Below are positions 18,385 to 28,327 of a stretch of 64,000 nucleotides of DNA, one piece after another. The stretch is from Myxococcales bacterium (GTDB lineage Bacteria; Myxococcota_A; Polyangia; Haliangiales; Haliangiaceae): NCBI GenBank assembly GCA_016706545.1, contig JADJJK010000006.1:184501-248500 (forward strand), written 5' to 3'. Position numbers and translations under genes: made by a program. The notes beneath the pieces were generated by a model, which had not been told where the DNA came from, searched no databases, and was given only the letters and a program-made list of their open reading frames with translations. Each line of letters starts with the position of its first letter. Position 1 is the stretch's first letter.

Positions 18385-19811
18385 CGCCTCGAAGCTTGCG
18401 GGTGATGGCGGTGGTTCGCTGGTGCATGCTGGCCCTGGTGACGGCGCTGGCCGTGACGACGATGTGGCGGTTCTGGGGCGCCGCGGGACCAGGGCATGAG
18501 CACGCCGAGCACGGGCTCTACTACTGCCCGATGCACCCACAGATCCGCTCGCCGCGGCCCGGTGAGTGTCCGATCTGCCACATGACGCTGGAGCCGGTGC
18601 CCGCGGATCGCAGCGCCGGCGCGTCGGGCGCCGAATGGGGCTCGCCTCGGGGCCCGCATCGACGCTCGCCTCGACGCCTGCCTCGGGGCTCGCCTCGGAG
18701 GCTGGCGCGCATCCGCCGGAGGTCACCGCGGTGGAGTTGACGCCCGAACGTCAGCGCCTGGCGGGGGTGGTCACGCACACGGTCGCCCGCTCTTCGGTGC
18801 CGGGCCAGCTACGGGTGCCCGGCGTGGTCACCGCGCCGGAGACCGGCCTGGCGCAAGTGCGCGCGCGGGCGGCGGGCTTCGTCGAGCGGGTCGCGGTCCG
18901 GCAAACCGGCGTCCGGGTAGCCCGCGGTCAGGTGCTGGCGTGGATCTACAGTCCGGAGATCTATCGCGCGCAGGAGGAGCTGCTGGCGGCGGCGCGCTGG
19001 AGCGGCGGCGCGGGGCCGGCGCCGGCCGGTGCCCCCGAGCTGCTGGCGGCGGCGCGGCGCGGCCTGGAGCTGCTGGGCCTCCTTCCCGAGGAGCTCGATG
19101 AGCTGCTCCGGACCGGGCAGCCGGTCCGCGCCACGCCGCTTCGCGCCCCGATCTCCGGACACGTCACGCGCTTTGGCGCCGTGCTCGGATCGCGCGCCGA
19201 TCCCGACACGGTGCTCTACGAGCTGGCCGATCTGTCCACGGTGTGGGTCGTCGCCAGCGTGCCCGAGCGCGATCTGCCGACGCTTCGGCCGGGCGGCCGC
19301 GCGCGCTTCTTGCTGTCCCAGCTCGCGGCGCCCGCCGAGCTGCTGGCCGCGCGCATCGATCTGGTGGAGCCCGCGCTCGACGAGGTGACCCGCACCGCGC
19401 GCGTGCGCATGGTGGTGGCAAATCCGGGCGGGCGGCTGCGGCCTGGGCAGTTCGGTGAGGTGGAGCTAGACGGCGCCGCCACCACGGCGCTGGTGGTGCC
19501 GCGCGACGCGGTGATCCGCACCGGCCAGCACGAGTATGTCTACCTCCTGGTTGGCGCTGGGCGCTTCGAGCCGCGCTCCGTGCGCACCGGCCCGGCGCGC
19601 GGCGGCCTGGTGCCCATCGCCTCCGGGCTGGTCGAAGGCGATCGCGTGGTCACCCGCGGCAGCTTCGTCCTGGATTCGGAGAGCCGCTTGCGCGCGTCGC
19701 TGGCGGCGGCACCTGCGACGGGGCGAGCCGATGGGGGAGGTGGTGGCGAGGTCGGCGGGGCCGGGCGGCGACGCCGGCCCCGTCGGCGGCGCGGCAAAGC
19801 AGGCGCCGTGA
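18381..19811 (+). pseudogene. cusB: CusB/CzcB-type efflux adaptor with heavy-metal-binding domain, two frame changes
   Basis: GTG 18381 overlaps the cusC stop (GTGA). The N terminus has a membrane anchor (CMLALVTALAVTTMWRFW) and a heavy-metal-binding motif YYCPMHPQIRSPRPGECPIC, as in many CusB proteins. The frame changes near 18640 (after SAGASGAE, at a GGGG run), continues as the adaptor body (lipoyl/barrel-sandwich region TAPETGLAQVRARAAGFVER, then ADLSTVWVVASVPERDLPTL and DAVIRTGQHEYVYLLVGAGR), and changes again near 19735 in a G-rich stretch, ending GAAKQAP at 19811. Without the last change it would run straight into cusA. As written neither ORF encodes a complete adaptor. Confidence 0.75.
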
Positions 19812-22800
19812 TCGGCTGGCTCATCGAGGCCTCGGCGCGCGCGCGCGGGCTGGTCCTGTTTGCGGCCGTGGTGCTGGCCGGCGCTGGCATCACCGCGATG
19901 CGGCACGTCAAGCTCGACGCGATTCCTGACCTGTCCGATCCGCAGGTGATCGTCTTCACCGAGTGGATGGGCCGCTCTCCCACGCTCGTCGAAGACCAGG
20001 TGACCTACCCCCTGGTGACCGCCCTGCTGGGTGCGCCCCGCGTCGCCGACGTGCGCGCGCAGAGCATGTTCGGCATGTCGTTCGTCTACGTGGTGTTCGA
20101 GGAGGGCACCGACATCTACTGGGCGCGGTCGCGCGTGCTCGAGGTGCTGAGCACGGTACGCTCCCGCCTGCCTTCGGACGCCAGCCCACGGCTTGGGCCC
20201 GACGCCACCGGCATCGGCTGGGTCTATCAGTATGCGTTGGTCGATCGCCTGGGTCACACGGACCTGGGACAGCTACGTGCGCTCCAGGACTACACGCTGC
20301 GCTATGCGTTGACCAGCGTGCCCGGCGTCGCCGAGGTGGCGACGGTGGGCGGCTACGAGCAACAGTATCAGGTGACGGTGGATCCGGTGCGGCTACGTGG
20401 CTATGGGTTGACGGTGGCCGACGTGGTCCGCGCGGTGCGCCGCTCCAACGCCGACGTCGGCGGCCGCGTCCTGGAGCTGTCGGAGCGCGAGTACTTCGTC
20501 CGCGGCCGCGGTTACCTGCCCGGGTCCAGGACCTGGAGCAGGTCGCGGTGCGCACCGGGCGCGGCGCGCCGGTGCTGGTGCGCGACGTTGGCCAGGTCAC
20601 CATGGGCGGCGAGATTCGCCGCGGCGCCGCGGACCTCGACGGGCTCGGCGAGGTCGTCTCTGGAATCGTGGTGATGCGCTATGGCGAGAACGCGCTGGAG
20701 GTCATCGCGCGGGTGGAGCGCAAGCTCGCCGAGCTCGCGCCCAGCCTGCCCAAGGGCGTGGAGGTGGTGCCGGTGTACGACCGCTCCGGGCTGATCGAGC
20801 GCGCCATCGACACGCTGAGGCACGCGCTGACCGAGGAGATGATCGTCGTCGCCGCGGTGATCTTGCTGTTCCTCTTGCATCTGCGCAGCGCGCTCTTGCC
20901 CATCATCTCGTTGCCGCTGGCGGTGGTGGTGGCCTTCATCCCCATGGTGCTGCTGGGCATCCCGGCCACGATCATGTCGCTGGGCGGCATCGCCATCGCC
21001 ATCGGCGCCACCGTGGACGCCGAGATCGTGATGGTCGAGGCCGCGCACAAGAAGCTCGAGGGCACGCCGCCCGATCTTCCCCCCGAGGAGCGCGAGCGCC
21101 TGCTCGCCGAGGCCGCGCGCGAGGTGACGCCGGCCATCTTCTTCAGCCTGCTCATCATCGCGGTGTCGTTCTTGCCGGTGTTTGGCCTCACCGGCCAGGC
21201 CGGCCGCCTGTTCCGCCCGCTGGCCTACACCAAGACCTTCGTCATGCTGTCCGCGGCCCTCCTCTCCATCACCGTCGCGCCCGCGCTGCGCGACTATCTC
21301 CTGCGAGGAAAGATCTACTCGGAGGACAGGCACCCGGTCTCGCGCGCCATTCGCCGGGTGTACGAGCCGTTCGTGCATGTCGCCTTGCGCAACCCCAGGA
21401 CCACCGTGCTCATCGGCGCGATGGCGCTGCTGTCGGCGCTGCCCATCGCGCAGCGGCTGGGCTCGGAGTTCATGCCGCCGCTCGACGAGGGCGACCTCCT
21501 GTACATGCCGACCACGTTCCCCAACATCTCCATCGAGGAGGCGCGGCGCCAGCTCCAGCAGCAGGACGAGATCTTGCGCAGCTTTCCGGAGGTCGCCTCG
21601 GTGCTGGGCAAGGTGGGCCGCGCCGAGACCCCCACCGACCCGGCGCCGCTGTCGATGGTCGGAGACGGTCATCCGCCTGCGGCCCCGCGAGCAGTGGCGC
21701 ACGCGCACGTGCGGCGCTGGTACGGCGGCGGGCGCCCCTGGCCTGCGCCCGCGCTGGGCTGGCTCTGGCCCGAGTTCGCCCGATGACCCGGGACGACCTG
21801 GCCGACGAGATGAACCAGCGGATGCAGATGCCCGGCTGGACCAACGCCTTCACCCAGCCCATCCGCAACCGCGTCGACATGCTCACGACGGGCATCCGCA
21901 CGCCCATCGGCATCAAGGTCTACGGCGCGACCTCGCGGAGATCGAGCGGGTCGGCACCTCCATCGAGCGGGTGCTCCACGGGTGCCCGGCACCCGCAGCG
22001 TGCTCTTCGAGCGCTCCGTTGGTGGGCTCTACGTCGACGTCGTGCCCAACCGTGAGAGCCTCGCGCGCTACGGCTTGCAGGTCGACGACGTGCACGAGGT
22101 GGTCGAGACGGCGCTGGGCGGACCGCCGGTCACCACCACCATCGAAGGCCGGCACCGCTTCACCGTCAACGTGCGCTACGCCGAGGACTTTCGCCGAGCC
22201 TAGGCGATCCGCGAGTGCCGGTGCCGGTGGGGCGCCGGCGAGGGCGGCGGCCCCAGGGGCGCGCGCAGGTGCCGCTGGGCGCGCTGGCGGCCGTCGAGGT
22301 GACCTCTGGCCCGCCGATGATCCGCGACGAGGCCGGCCTGCTGGTGGGCTACGTCTACGTCGACGTGGAGGCCGACCGCGACGTCGGTGGCTTTGTCGAG
22401 GACGCCAAGGTCGCTGTCGAGCGAGCGCGCGGCCGAGGCGAGGTCACCTTGCCCGCCGGCACCTACCTCAAGTGGACCGGACAGTACGAGCTGCTGGCGG
22501 AGATGGAGGCGCGGATGAAGCTCCTGGTCCCCATCGCGCTCCTGGTGACGGTGTTGCTCCTCTACTTGCAGTTTCGCAACTTCACCGAGGTGCTGATCGT
22601 GCTGCTCTCGGTGCCCTTCGCGCTGGTGGGCAGCGTGTGGGCGGTCTTCCTGCTGGGCTACAACTTCTCCACCGCGGTGTGGGTGGGCGTGATCGCGCTG
22701 GTGGGCCTGGCCGCGCAGACCGGCGTGGTGATGATCGTCTACATCGACCACGCCTACGAGCGGCGGATGCGGCAGGGCCAGATCCGCAGCCTGGAGGACA

Positions 22801-23258
22801 TCATCGAGGCGCACGCCGAGGGGACGATCCAGCGCGTGCGCCCGAAGCTCATGACCGTCAGCACGATGCTGATCGGCCTGGTGCCGCTGCTCTGGGCGGA
22901 GGGCAGCGGCGCCGACGTGATGAAGCGCATCGCCGCGCCGATGGTCGGCGGCCTGGTGACCAGCGCCTTCCTCACCCTGGAGATCATCCCGGTGATCTAC
23001 ACCTACTGGCGCGGCGAACAGCTCCTGTGGCGCCAGCTCGCGGGGCCAGCGCCACAGGCGGTGCGCTGGATGGCGAGGTTGCTCGGCGTGGTGCGGGCAG
23101 CGGGCGTGCTGGCGGTCGCCGCGCTGGTGGGGCGCCTGTACCTGGAGCGCGTCCCCAGCTCCCTCGCGCTGGCGCCGCGCGTGGCGCTCATCGCCGCTGG
23201 GCTCGCGCTCATCTCCTACCTGGTGATCCGGCGGCGGGCGCGTCGAGCCTTGCCCTGA
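19808..23258 (+). pseudogene. cusA: CusA/CzcA-type RND heavy-metal efflux pump with multiple frame changes
   Basis: GTG 19808 overlaps the cusB end. Joined across frames the pieces give a nearly full heavy-metal RND pump: RHVKLDAIPDLSDPQVIVFT and LVEDQVTYPLVTALLG at the start, the first membrane block with VAFIPMVLLGIPATIMSLGG, FMPPLDEGDLLYMPTTFPNI, RVDMLTTGIRTPIGIKVYG, YGLQVDDVHEVVETALGG, and an intact last third (22215-23258) with TSGPPMIRDEAGLLVGYVYV. Frame changes lie near 20520, 21657, 21700, 21782, 21930, 21982 and at least one near 22203-22260. Most are explained by the loss of a single base from a short run (for example GGCGCGACC for GGCGCCGACC restores KVYGADLAEIERVG). Either a recently dead gene or indels in the assembly. 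Confidence 0.8.
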
Positions 23259-23261
23259 CGC

Positions 23262-24023
23262 TCAGTCTCGGTGCGGGCTCAAGAGCCAGCCAAGGTAGCT
23301 CTTCTGTGGCTGTCCTGGCAGCCCCAGCTCGTGGTCCTGGTGGGGAGGGCAGTGATAGGTGCCAAACAGCAGGTCTGTCCACGGCGCCAGGTTGGAGAAG
23401 TTGTGCAGCGTGCGCGGCACCGCGGCGTGGTGCCAGTGGTGCAGCTCGGGCGCGCCCACCAGGAGCCGCAGCGGGCCCAGCGGCAGGCGCACGTTGGCAT
23501 GGATGAACGCGGCCCACACGCCGCGGAAGACCACCAACCACACCAGGCCCTGCAGGCTTATCCCCAAAAGCAGCGCCGGCAGGTTCATCGCGCACTGCGT
23601 GAGCAGGCCGTCGACGGGGTGCTCGCGGTGCGCCGCCAGCCAGTCGAGCCGCGGGCTCGTGTGATGCACGCGATGGAAGGCCCACAGCCACGGCACCGCG
23701 TGCGAGGCGCGGTGGTACCAGTAGGTGAGCACGTCGCCAGCGGCCACCGCGACGAGCGCCTGCGCGGGCCACGGCAACTGGCTCATCCACTCGCGCGGCG
23801 CGGCAGGCACGAGCGGCGCGAGCGCGCTGGCCACCGCCCACAGCGCGGACAGCTCAAGCCCAAGCCACACCAGGTGCTGCCCGAAGTAGAACGCGAGGTC
23901 GGTGAAGAGCTGCGGGCGCAGGCGCGGCTGGTCGGCGCGGTTGGGATAGCACCACTCCACGGCGCCAAGGACCAGGCCCAGCGCGGCGAGCTGGACGAGC
24001 GCGTAGCCAGCCAGGGTCAGCAT
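23262..24023 (-). CDS. Sterol desaturase/fatty acid hydroxylase-family membrane protein
   Basis: 253 residues. A di-iron membrane oxygenase of the ERG3/FAH superfamily, with the three His clusters in order: HRASH, HRVHH (followed by TSPRLDWLAAHREHPVD) and ELHHWHHAAVPR. Four or so transmembrane helices surround them. These enzymes hydroxylate or desaturate lipids, sterols or carotenoids; the substrate is not predictable. Its ATG (24023) shares one base with the stop of the upstream small gene, so the two are cotranscribed. It converges with the cusA end 3 bp away. Confidence 0.85.
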   Translation of the reverse strand: MLTLAGYALVQLAALGLVLGAVEWCYPNRADQPRLRPQLFTDLAFYFGQHLVWLGLELSALWAVASALAPLVPAAPREWMSQLPWPAQALVAVAAGDVLTYWYHRASHAVPWLWAFHRVHHTSPRLDWLAAHREHPVDGLLTQCAMNLPALLLGISLQGLVWLVVFRGVWAAFIHANVRLPLGPLRLLVGAPELHHWHHAAVPRTLHNFSNLAPWTDLLFGTYHCPPHQDHELGLPGQPQKSYLGWLLSPHRD

Positions 24024-24322
24024 CAGTACAGCCCCGAGGGCGCCTTGGTGGCGGAGAACGGACGCTGCAGCGCGGGCTCGGGCTTGGCGCCGACTTCGGG
24101 CGTGGTCGGCTCGGTTGGCGCTTGCGCGTTGGCGGGTTGCTGGCCCCTGGCGGAGGGCGCCGGGGCCGGGCTCGTCGGCGCTGAGGTCGCCGCGCCTGGC
24201 GTCGTCGGCGCGGCGGGGCGGGTGCGGCTCGCGCGCTCGGTGTGATGGCACATGGTCAAGGCCAGACAGGCGGCGGCGAGCACGAGGACGGAGACGCGGA
24301 TCACGCGAGGAGGGCGCTTCAT
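24023..24322 (-). CDS. Small exported Pro/Ala-rich protein
   Basis: 99 residues from ATG 24322 (MKRPPRVIRVSVLVLAAACL). The N terminus is a signal peptide or anchor (VLVLAAACLALTMCHH), possibly a lipoprotein at one of the Cys, followed by a low-complexity Pro/Ala/Thr tail ending KAPSGLY. No family is recognised. An upstream in-frame start at 24418 would place the hydrophobic segment inside the protein. It is directly coupled to the hydroxylase gene. Confidence 0.5.
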   Translation of the reverse strand: MKRPPRVIRVSVLVLAAACLALTMCHHTERASRTRPAAPTTPGAATSAPTSPAPAPSARGQQPANAQAPTEPTTPEVGAKPEPALQRPFSATKAPSGLY

Positions 24323-24411
24323 GCGCCAACTGTACAGGGCCGACCGCGGCGGCGGCGGTAAGGGTCGTGTAAGGACAGCCCGGGCCGCGGGCGCGGCGTG
24401 CGATACTGCGC

Positions 24412-25839
24412 ATGGCAATGAGGTCCGATGGGAGTCCGCCTCCGGTCAGTCTGTTCGCGGCCGCCAAGGTCTGGGCCAAGATCGGGCTGGTGGGCTTTGG
24501 CGGGCCGGCGGGGCAGATCTCGCTCATGCACCAGGAGCTGGTGGAGCGGCGGCGCTGGATCGACGAGGAGCGGTTCCTCCACGCCCTCAACTACTGCATG
24601 CTGTTGCCAGGCCCCGAGGCGCAGCAGCTCGCCACCTATATCGGGTGGCTGCTGCACCGCACCGCCGGTGGGCTCGTGGCCGGCGTGCTGTTCGTGTTGC
24701 CGGGCGCGGTGGCGGTGCTGCTGCTCAGCATCCTGTACGCCAGCGCGCGGGAGCTGCCAGCGGTGGCGGCGCTGCTCTTTGGTCTCAAGGCCGCGGTGCT
24801 GGCGGTGGTGATCGCGGCGGTGCTGCGGATCGGTCGGCGCGCGTTGACCAGCCGCCTGCTGCTGGCAGTGGCGGCGGCCTCCTTCGTGGCGTTGCGCTTC
24901 TTTGCCGTCCCCTTTCCGGTGGTGGTGCTGGGCGCCGGGCTGCTGGGGCTGCTGGGGCGCGGAGGGCGCGGAGGGCGGGCGACCTTCGCGGCGCAGCAGC
25001 CGGGCGGCGAGGCGAGCGCTCAGGCGGCGCAGCAGGGGCCGGGCCCGACGGCCACCGACGGGTACTCAGCGCCGACGGTCATCGACGCGCTGGCGGCGCG
25101 CGGGCAGCTCTCGCACACCCAGCCCTCTGCGGCGCGAGCGGCCCGCGTGCTCGCGGTGGGCGCGGCGCTGTGGGCCGCGCCGATGATCGCGCTCGCCGCA
25201 GCCCTGGGCTGGCAGGCGGTGCCGGTGCAGGAGGGGGCGCTGCTGTCGAAGGCCGCCGTGGTGTCGTTTGGCGGCGCGTACGCCGCGCTGGCGTATGTCG
25301 CGCAGCGCGCGGTGGAGGTCCACGGCTGGCTGTCGCCGGCCGAGATGCTCGACGGGCTGGGCCTGGCCGAGACCACGCCGGGGCCGCTCATCCTGGTGGT
25401 GCAGTTCGTGGCGTTCGTCGGCGCGTATCGCGCGCCGGGCGCGCTGTCGCCGCTGGCCGCCGGCACGCTGGGCGCGGCGGTGGCGTTGTGGGTGACGTTC
25501 GTGCCGTGCTTCTTGTGGATCTTCCTGGGCGCGCCGTACCTGGAGGCGCTGCGCGGTCAGCGCGCGCTCTCGGCGGCGCTGACAGCGATCACCGCGGCGG
25601 TGGTGGGCGTCATCGCCAACCTGGCGGTGTGGTTTGGGCTGCACGTGCTGTTTGGCCAGGTGTCCGAGCGCGCGGTGGGCCCGCTGCACGTGCTGGTGCC
25701 GGACGTGGCCAGCTTTGACCCCGCCGCGGCGACGCTTGGCGCGGTGGCGCTGGTGGCGCTGCTGCGCGGGAAGCTCGCGGTGCCCAAGGTGCTGGCCGGC
25801 TGCGCCGCCGCGGGCGCGGCGTGGCACGTCTTGCGTTGA
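24412..25839 (+). CDS. chrA: Chromate efflux transporter ChrA
   Basis: 475 residues, two homologous CHR halves of about five to six transmembrane helices each, the long-chain ChrA form. Markers in the first half are GLVGFGGPAGQISLMHQELV, ERRRWIDEERFLHAL and CMLLPGPEAQQLATYIGWLL; in the second half VVSFGGAYAALAYVAQ, LDGLGLAETTPGPLILVVQF and the matching PFL-like segments. It exports chromate from the cytoplasm. The central loop (about residues 180-240) is a low-complexity Gly/Ala/Gln stretch. ATG 24412 and 24418 are both possible. It stands alone, divergent from the hydroxylase pair, near other metal-resistance genes. Confidence 0.93.
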   Translation: MAMRSDGSPPPVSLFAAAKVWAKIGLVGFGGPAGQISLMHQELVERRRWIDEERFLHALNYCMLLPGPEAQQLATYIGWLLHRTAGGLVAGVLFVLPGAVAVLLLSILYASARELPAVAALLFGLKAAVLAVVIAAVLRIGRRALTSRLLLAVAAASFVALRFFAVPFPVVVLGAGLLGLLGRGGRGGRATFAAQQPGGEASAQAAQQGPGPTATDGYSAPTVIDALAARGQLSHTQPSAARAARVLAVGAALWAAPMIALAAALGWQAVPVQEGALLSKAAVVSFGGAYAALAYVAQRAVEVHGWLSPAEMLDGLGLAETTPGPLILVVQFVAFVGAYRAPGALSPLAAGTLGAAVALWVTFVPCFLWIFLGAPYLEALRGQRALSAALTAITAAVVGVIANLAVWFGLHVLFGQVSERAVGPLHVLVPDVASFDPAAATLGAVALVALLRGKLAVPKVLAGCAAAGAAWHVLR

Positions 25840-25850
25840 GCATTCAGCCA

Positions 25851-25883
25851 TCGTCCGTCGGCCGTCCGTCGATCGTCTGTCGG
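25851..25883. repeat. 11-bp tandem repeat between chrA and hoxX
   Basis: Three near-identical 11-bp units (TCGTCCGTCGG, CCGTCCGTCGA, TCGTCTGTCGG) lie between two convergent genes, 12 bp after the chrA stop. Confidence 0.7.
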
Positions 25884-25900
25884 CCAGCGCCTGGCGGTGG

Positions 25901-27598
25901 TCAGCGGCGGCGGGCGCGGTGGGTGGCCAGGTGCTTGGGCGTGTGCTCGGCCGGCGCCTTGCGCACAAAGCGGGTGCGCGCGGTGTGATAGGCGCTGTCT
26001 GTGCCCATGAAGCAGCGCAACATCTCCTTGAGCTCCTCGCGCCGGAACTCCGCCAGCGGCTTCATCTCTTCTTGCCGCGACAGGTGATGGTTCTTGGTCT
26101 TCAAGATCTCGTGCTGGTCGGCCGAGCGCGCCAGCTCCTCGGTGCGCATCAGCACCTCGGCCTTGAAGTCTCGCACGTGCTCGCCAAAGGCGTCGTCGAG
26201 CAGGCCAATGCGGACGGCCTCCGCCGTGCCAAGCGGCAACAGCCCGTCGGTGAGCTCCTTGGCCTTGTCTCGTCCCACGCGCCGCGGCAGCGCCCAGGTC
26301 CAGTACTCGGAGCCAAACAGCCCGCCCATGCCCTTGTAGTGCGGATTTAGCACCACGCCACGCCGCGCCCAGACCCGGTCTGCGCCCAGCGCCATCATCA
26401 CGCCGCCAGCGCCTGCGTTGCCCTGCAGCGCGCACACCACCACCTTGTCGGTGGCGGTGATGATCTCGCGGCACACGTCGTTTATCGCCTGGATGTTCTC
26501 CCAGGACTCCCACGCCGGATCCTTGGCGGCCTCGATGGTGTAGAGGTGGATGCCGTTCGAGAAGTAGTCTCGTCCGCCCCACAGCACCAGCACCTTGGTG
26601 GGGCGCTTGCGCGCCTGGCAGATGGCGGCCTGCAAGCGGTGGCACTGCTCGGTGCTCATCGCGCCGTTGTAGAAATCAAAGTGGAGGTGGCCGACGCCCG
26701 CGCGCTCCTCGTACCAGATCTCGCGCCAGGTCCGGCCCGGTGGCGGGTGCATGACGTCCAGGGGTTGCACCGGCACCGCTGCGACGTGCTCGCGCAGCAC
26801 GGTGGTCGCCGGCAGCCGCAGGTGGTCGGCGCCGCGGCGCCGCGCGTGGGTGACCCAGATCCCGCCATCTCCCGTGGCCACACACACGCCGCCGTCGCGC
26901 TGCGCCACCAGCGCGCCGGGCGCCCCACGCGCGAGGTCATCGACGTGGGCGCCATAGATGAAGACCTCCTGGCCGCACAACGTGGTCAGCGCCCCGGGGC
27001 TCCCGTCTGCCGAACGGATCTTGCGCAAGATATCTTCTGACGCATCGGTCCAGGCGAACTCGCGATCTGCCAGCTTGCAGGGAGGCCGCAAACGGCCGCG
27101 CACGCTGGGCCTGGAGTAGTCCAGCGGATATGGCTTGAACTTGCCGCTGGCCACGCGCTCCACCGCCTCGAGGATCGCCTCTGCCGCGGCGTCGACGACC
27201 TCGTTCTTGTAGAGGCTGCTCTTGGTGCCGTCTCGCATCGGGAACGTGCGCGCGGACCAGATCGGCCCCGCGTCCATCTCCTCCACCGCCTCCAGCACGG
27301 TGACCCCCCACTCGCTCTCGCCGTGAAGGATCGCCCAGTCGATCGAGGAGGGGCCGCGGTCTCCGACGATCCCCGGGTGGACGATGAGGGTCTTGATGTG
27401 CGTCCAGATGTCCTTGGGCACAACCTGCTTGAGAAAGGGCGCCAGGATGAGCTGTGGGCGAAACATCTCGACCGCCTCGATCATGAGCTGCGGCGTCAGC
27501 GCCAGCTCGATGGCGATCTCGTGACCTCGCGCTGCCAGCTCGACGTGCGCACGCTGGCTCAGGCTGTTGTGCGAGCTACATAGAAACAGGATCCGCAC
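25901..27598 (-). CDS. hoxX: Hydrogenase maturation factor HoxX/HypX (CO-forming)
   Basis: 565 residues, the family length. The N-terminal part (about 1-200) is a formyltransferase-like domain (RILFLCSSHNSLSQRAHVEL, LIVHPGIVGDRGPSSIDWAI); the C-terminal part (about 290-540) is an enoyl-CoA-hydratase fold (VLVLWGGRDYFSNGIHLYTI, LQGNAGAGGVMMALGADRVW, NPHYKGMGGLFGSEYWTWAL). HoxX makes the CO ligand of [NiFe]-hydrogenase from formyl-tetrahydrofolate via formyl-CoA under oxic conditions. GTG 27598 is chosen: it begins VRILFLCSS as in the family and has AAGGAAG upstream; GTG 27625 is an alternative. No hydrogenase or hyp genes are in the window. Confidence 0.93.
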   Translation of the reverse strand: MRILFLCSSHNSLSQRAHVELAARGHEIAIELALTPQLMIEAVEMFRPQLILAPFLKQVVPKDIWTHIKTLIVHPGIVGDRGPSSIDWAILHGESEWGVTVLEAVEEMDAGPIWSARTFPMRDGTKSSLYKNEVVDAAAEAILEAVERVASGKFKPYPLDYSRPSVRGRLRPPCKLADREFAWTDASEDILRKIRSADGSPGALTTLCGQEVFIYGAHVDDLARGAPGALVAQRDGGVCVATGDGGIWVTHARRRGADHLRLPATTVLREHVAAVPVQPLDVMHPPPGRTWREIWYEERAGVGHLHFDFYNGAMSTEQCHRLQAAICQARKRPTKVLVLWGGRDYFSNGIHLYTIEAAKDPAWESWENIQAINDVCREIITATDKVVVCALQGNAGAGGVMMALGADRVWARRGVVLNPHYKGMGGLFGSEYWTWALPRRVGRDKAKELTDGLLPLGTAEAVRIGLLDDAFGEHVRDFKAEVLMRTEELARSADQHEILKTKNHHLSRQEEMKPLAEFRREELKEMLRCFMGTDSAYHTARTRFVRKAPAEHTPKHLATHRARRR

Positions 27599-28327
27599 GG
27601 TGAGTCTTCCTTCACGCACTGACACGAGCTGGCGTGATCAATATGATCGCTGCGAAGATGGACGCATCTCTATAGTCACTCTGACTCACGTGTTGCCACC
27701 TGTGATCGATAACAACTCCACGCGCGTCCTCGCCGTCCTCGCCAGGCGCAAGGGAAGGGCGGTGTAGGCAAGATGGCCACGAGCCAGGTCGGGAGTTCGC
27801 AGTAGGTGACGTCATAGGTGAGCAGCGTTATGGATCTCGGCGCTGGTGATGCTCGCTGGGTTCGAACCTCAGGTTGCAGTGCAGTCGCTGAGCCGCAACC
27901 TGACCAGCTTCCCTGTGCTGTCGGCACTTAACTGCAGGCCGGGGCTGAGGCGGCGCTACCTGCACGCGGCGGCGCCAGCGGTCGAGGTTGCAGCGCGCGC
28001 GGAGCGCAACGCCGACGTCCCAGGCCGGAGCGCTGCGCTCCCTCGGTCTCGTGGACGCATCGCCCGCCCCAGAGCGTACGCTTGCTCACCTCCGCGCGGT
28101 GGCGGCGGTGGTCGAGATCGCCGGCCGGCGCTCGCGGAGATCGAGAGCGGGGCAGTACCCAAGAAGGACCAGATGAGCTAGCTTGCCGCATGATCGTCAC
28201 GCGGTTCGCCTCGTCTTTGCTGGAGCTCGCAAGGCCCGCTCAGATCTGAACCAGAATGCCGAGATAGCCACGACACGTCGCGTCTGCGCTCGCGTTGTAG
28301 CGCGTTCATCAGAAAGGAATTGAGTCG
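27599..28327. other. Gene-free stretch between hoxX and gstA
   Basis: About 730 bp. Its composition is less GC-rich than the genes, particularly 27630-27720. The open frames have no recognisable pattern. It must hold the divergent hoxX and gstA promoters. A 5-bp stem with a TTCGAAC loop at 27856-27872 mimics a tRNA T-arm, but nothing upstream completes a tRNA. AAAGGA lies just before the gstA start. Confidence 0.45.

Noticed and set aside
16755..22300. Programmed frameshifting in the cus genes
   Set aside because: There are too many sites, with no slippery sequence plus downstream structure in common; indels fit better.
27856..27872. T-arm-like hairpin with a TTCGAAC loop, suggesting a tRNA
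   Set aside because: No acceptor stem, D-arm or anticodon arm fits at the required spacing upstream.
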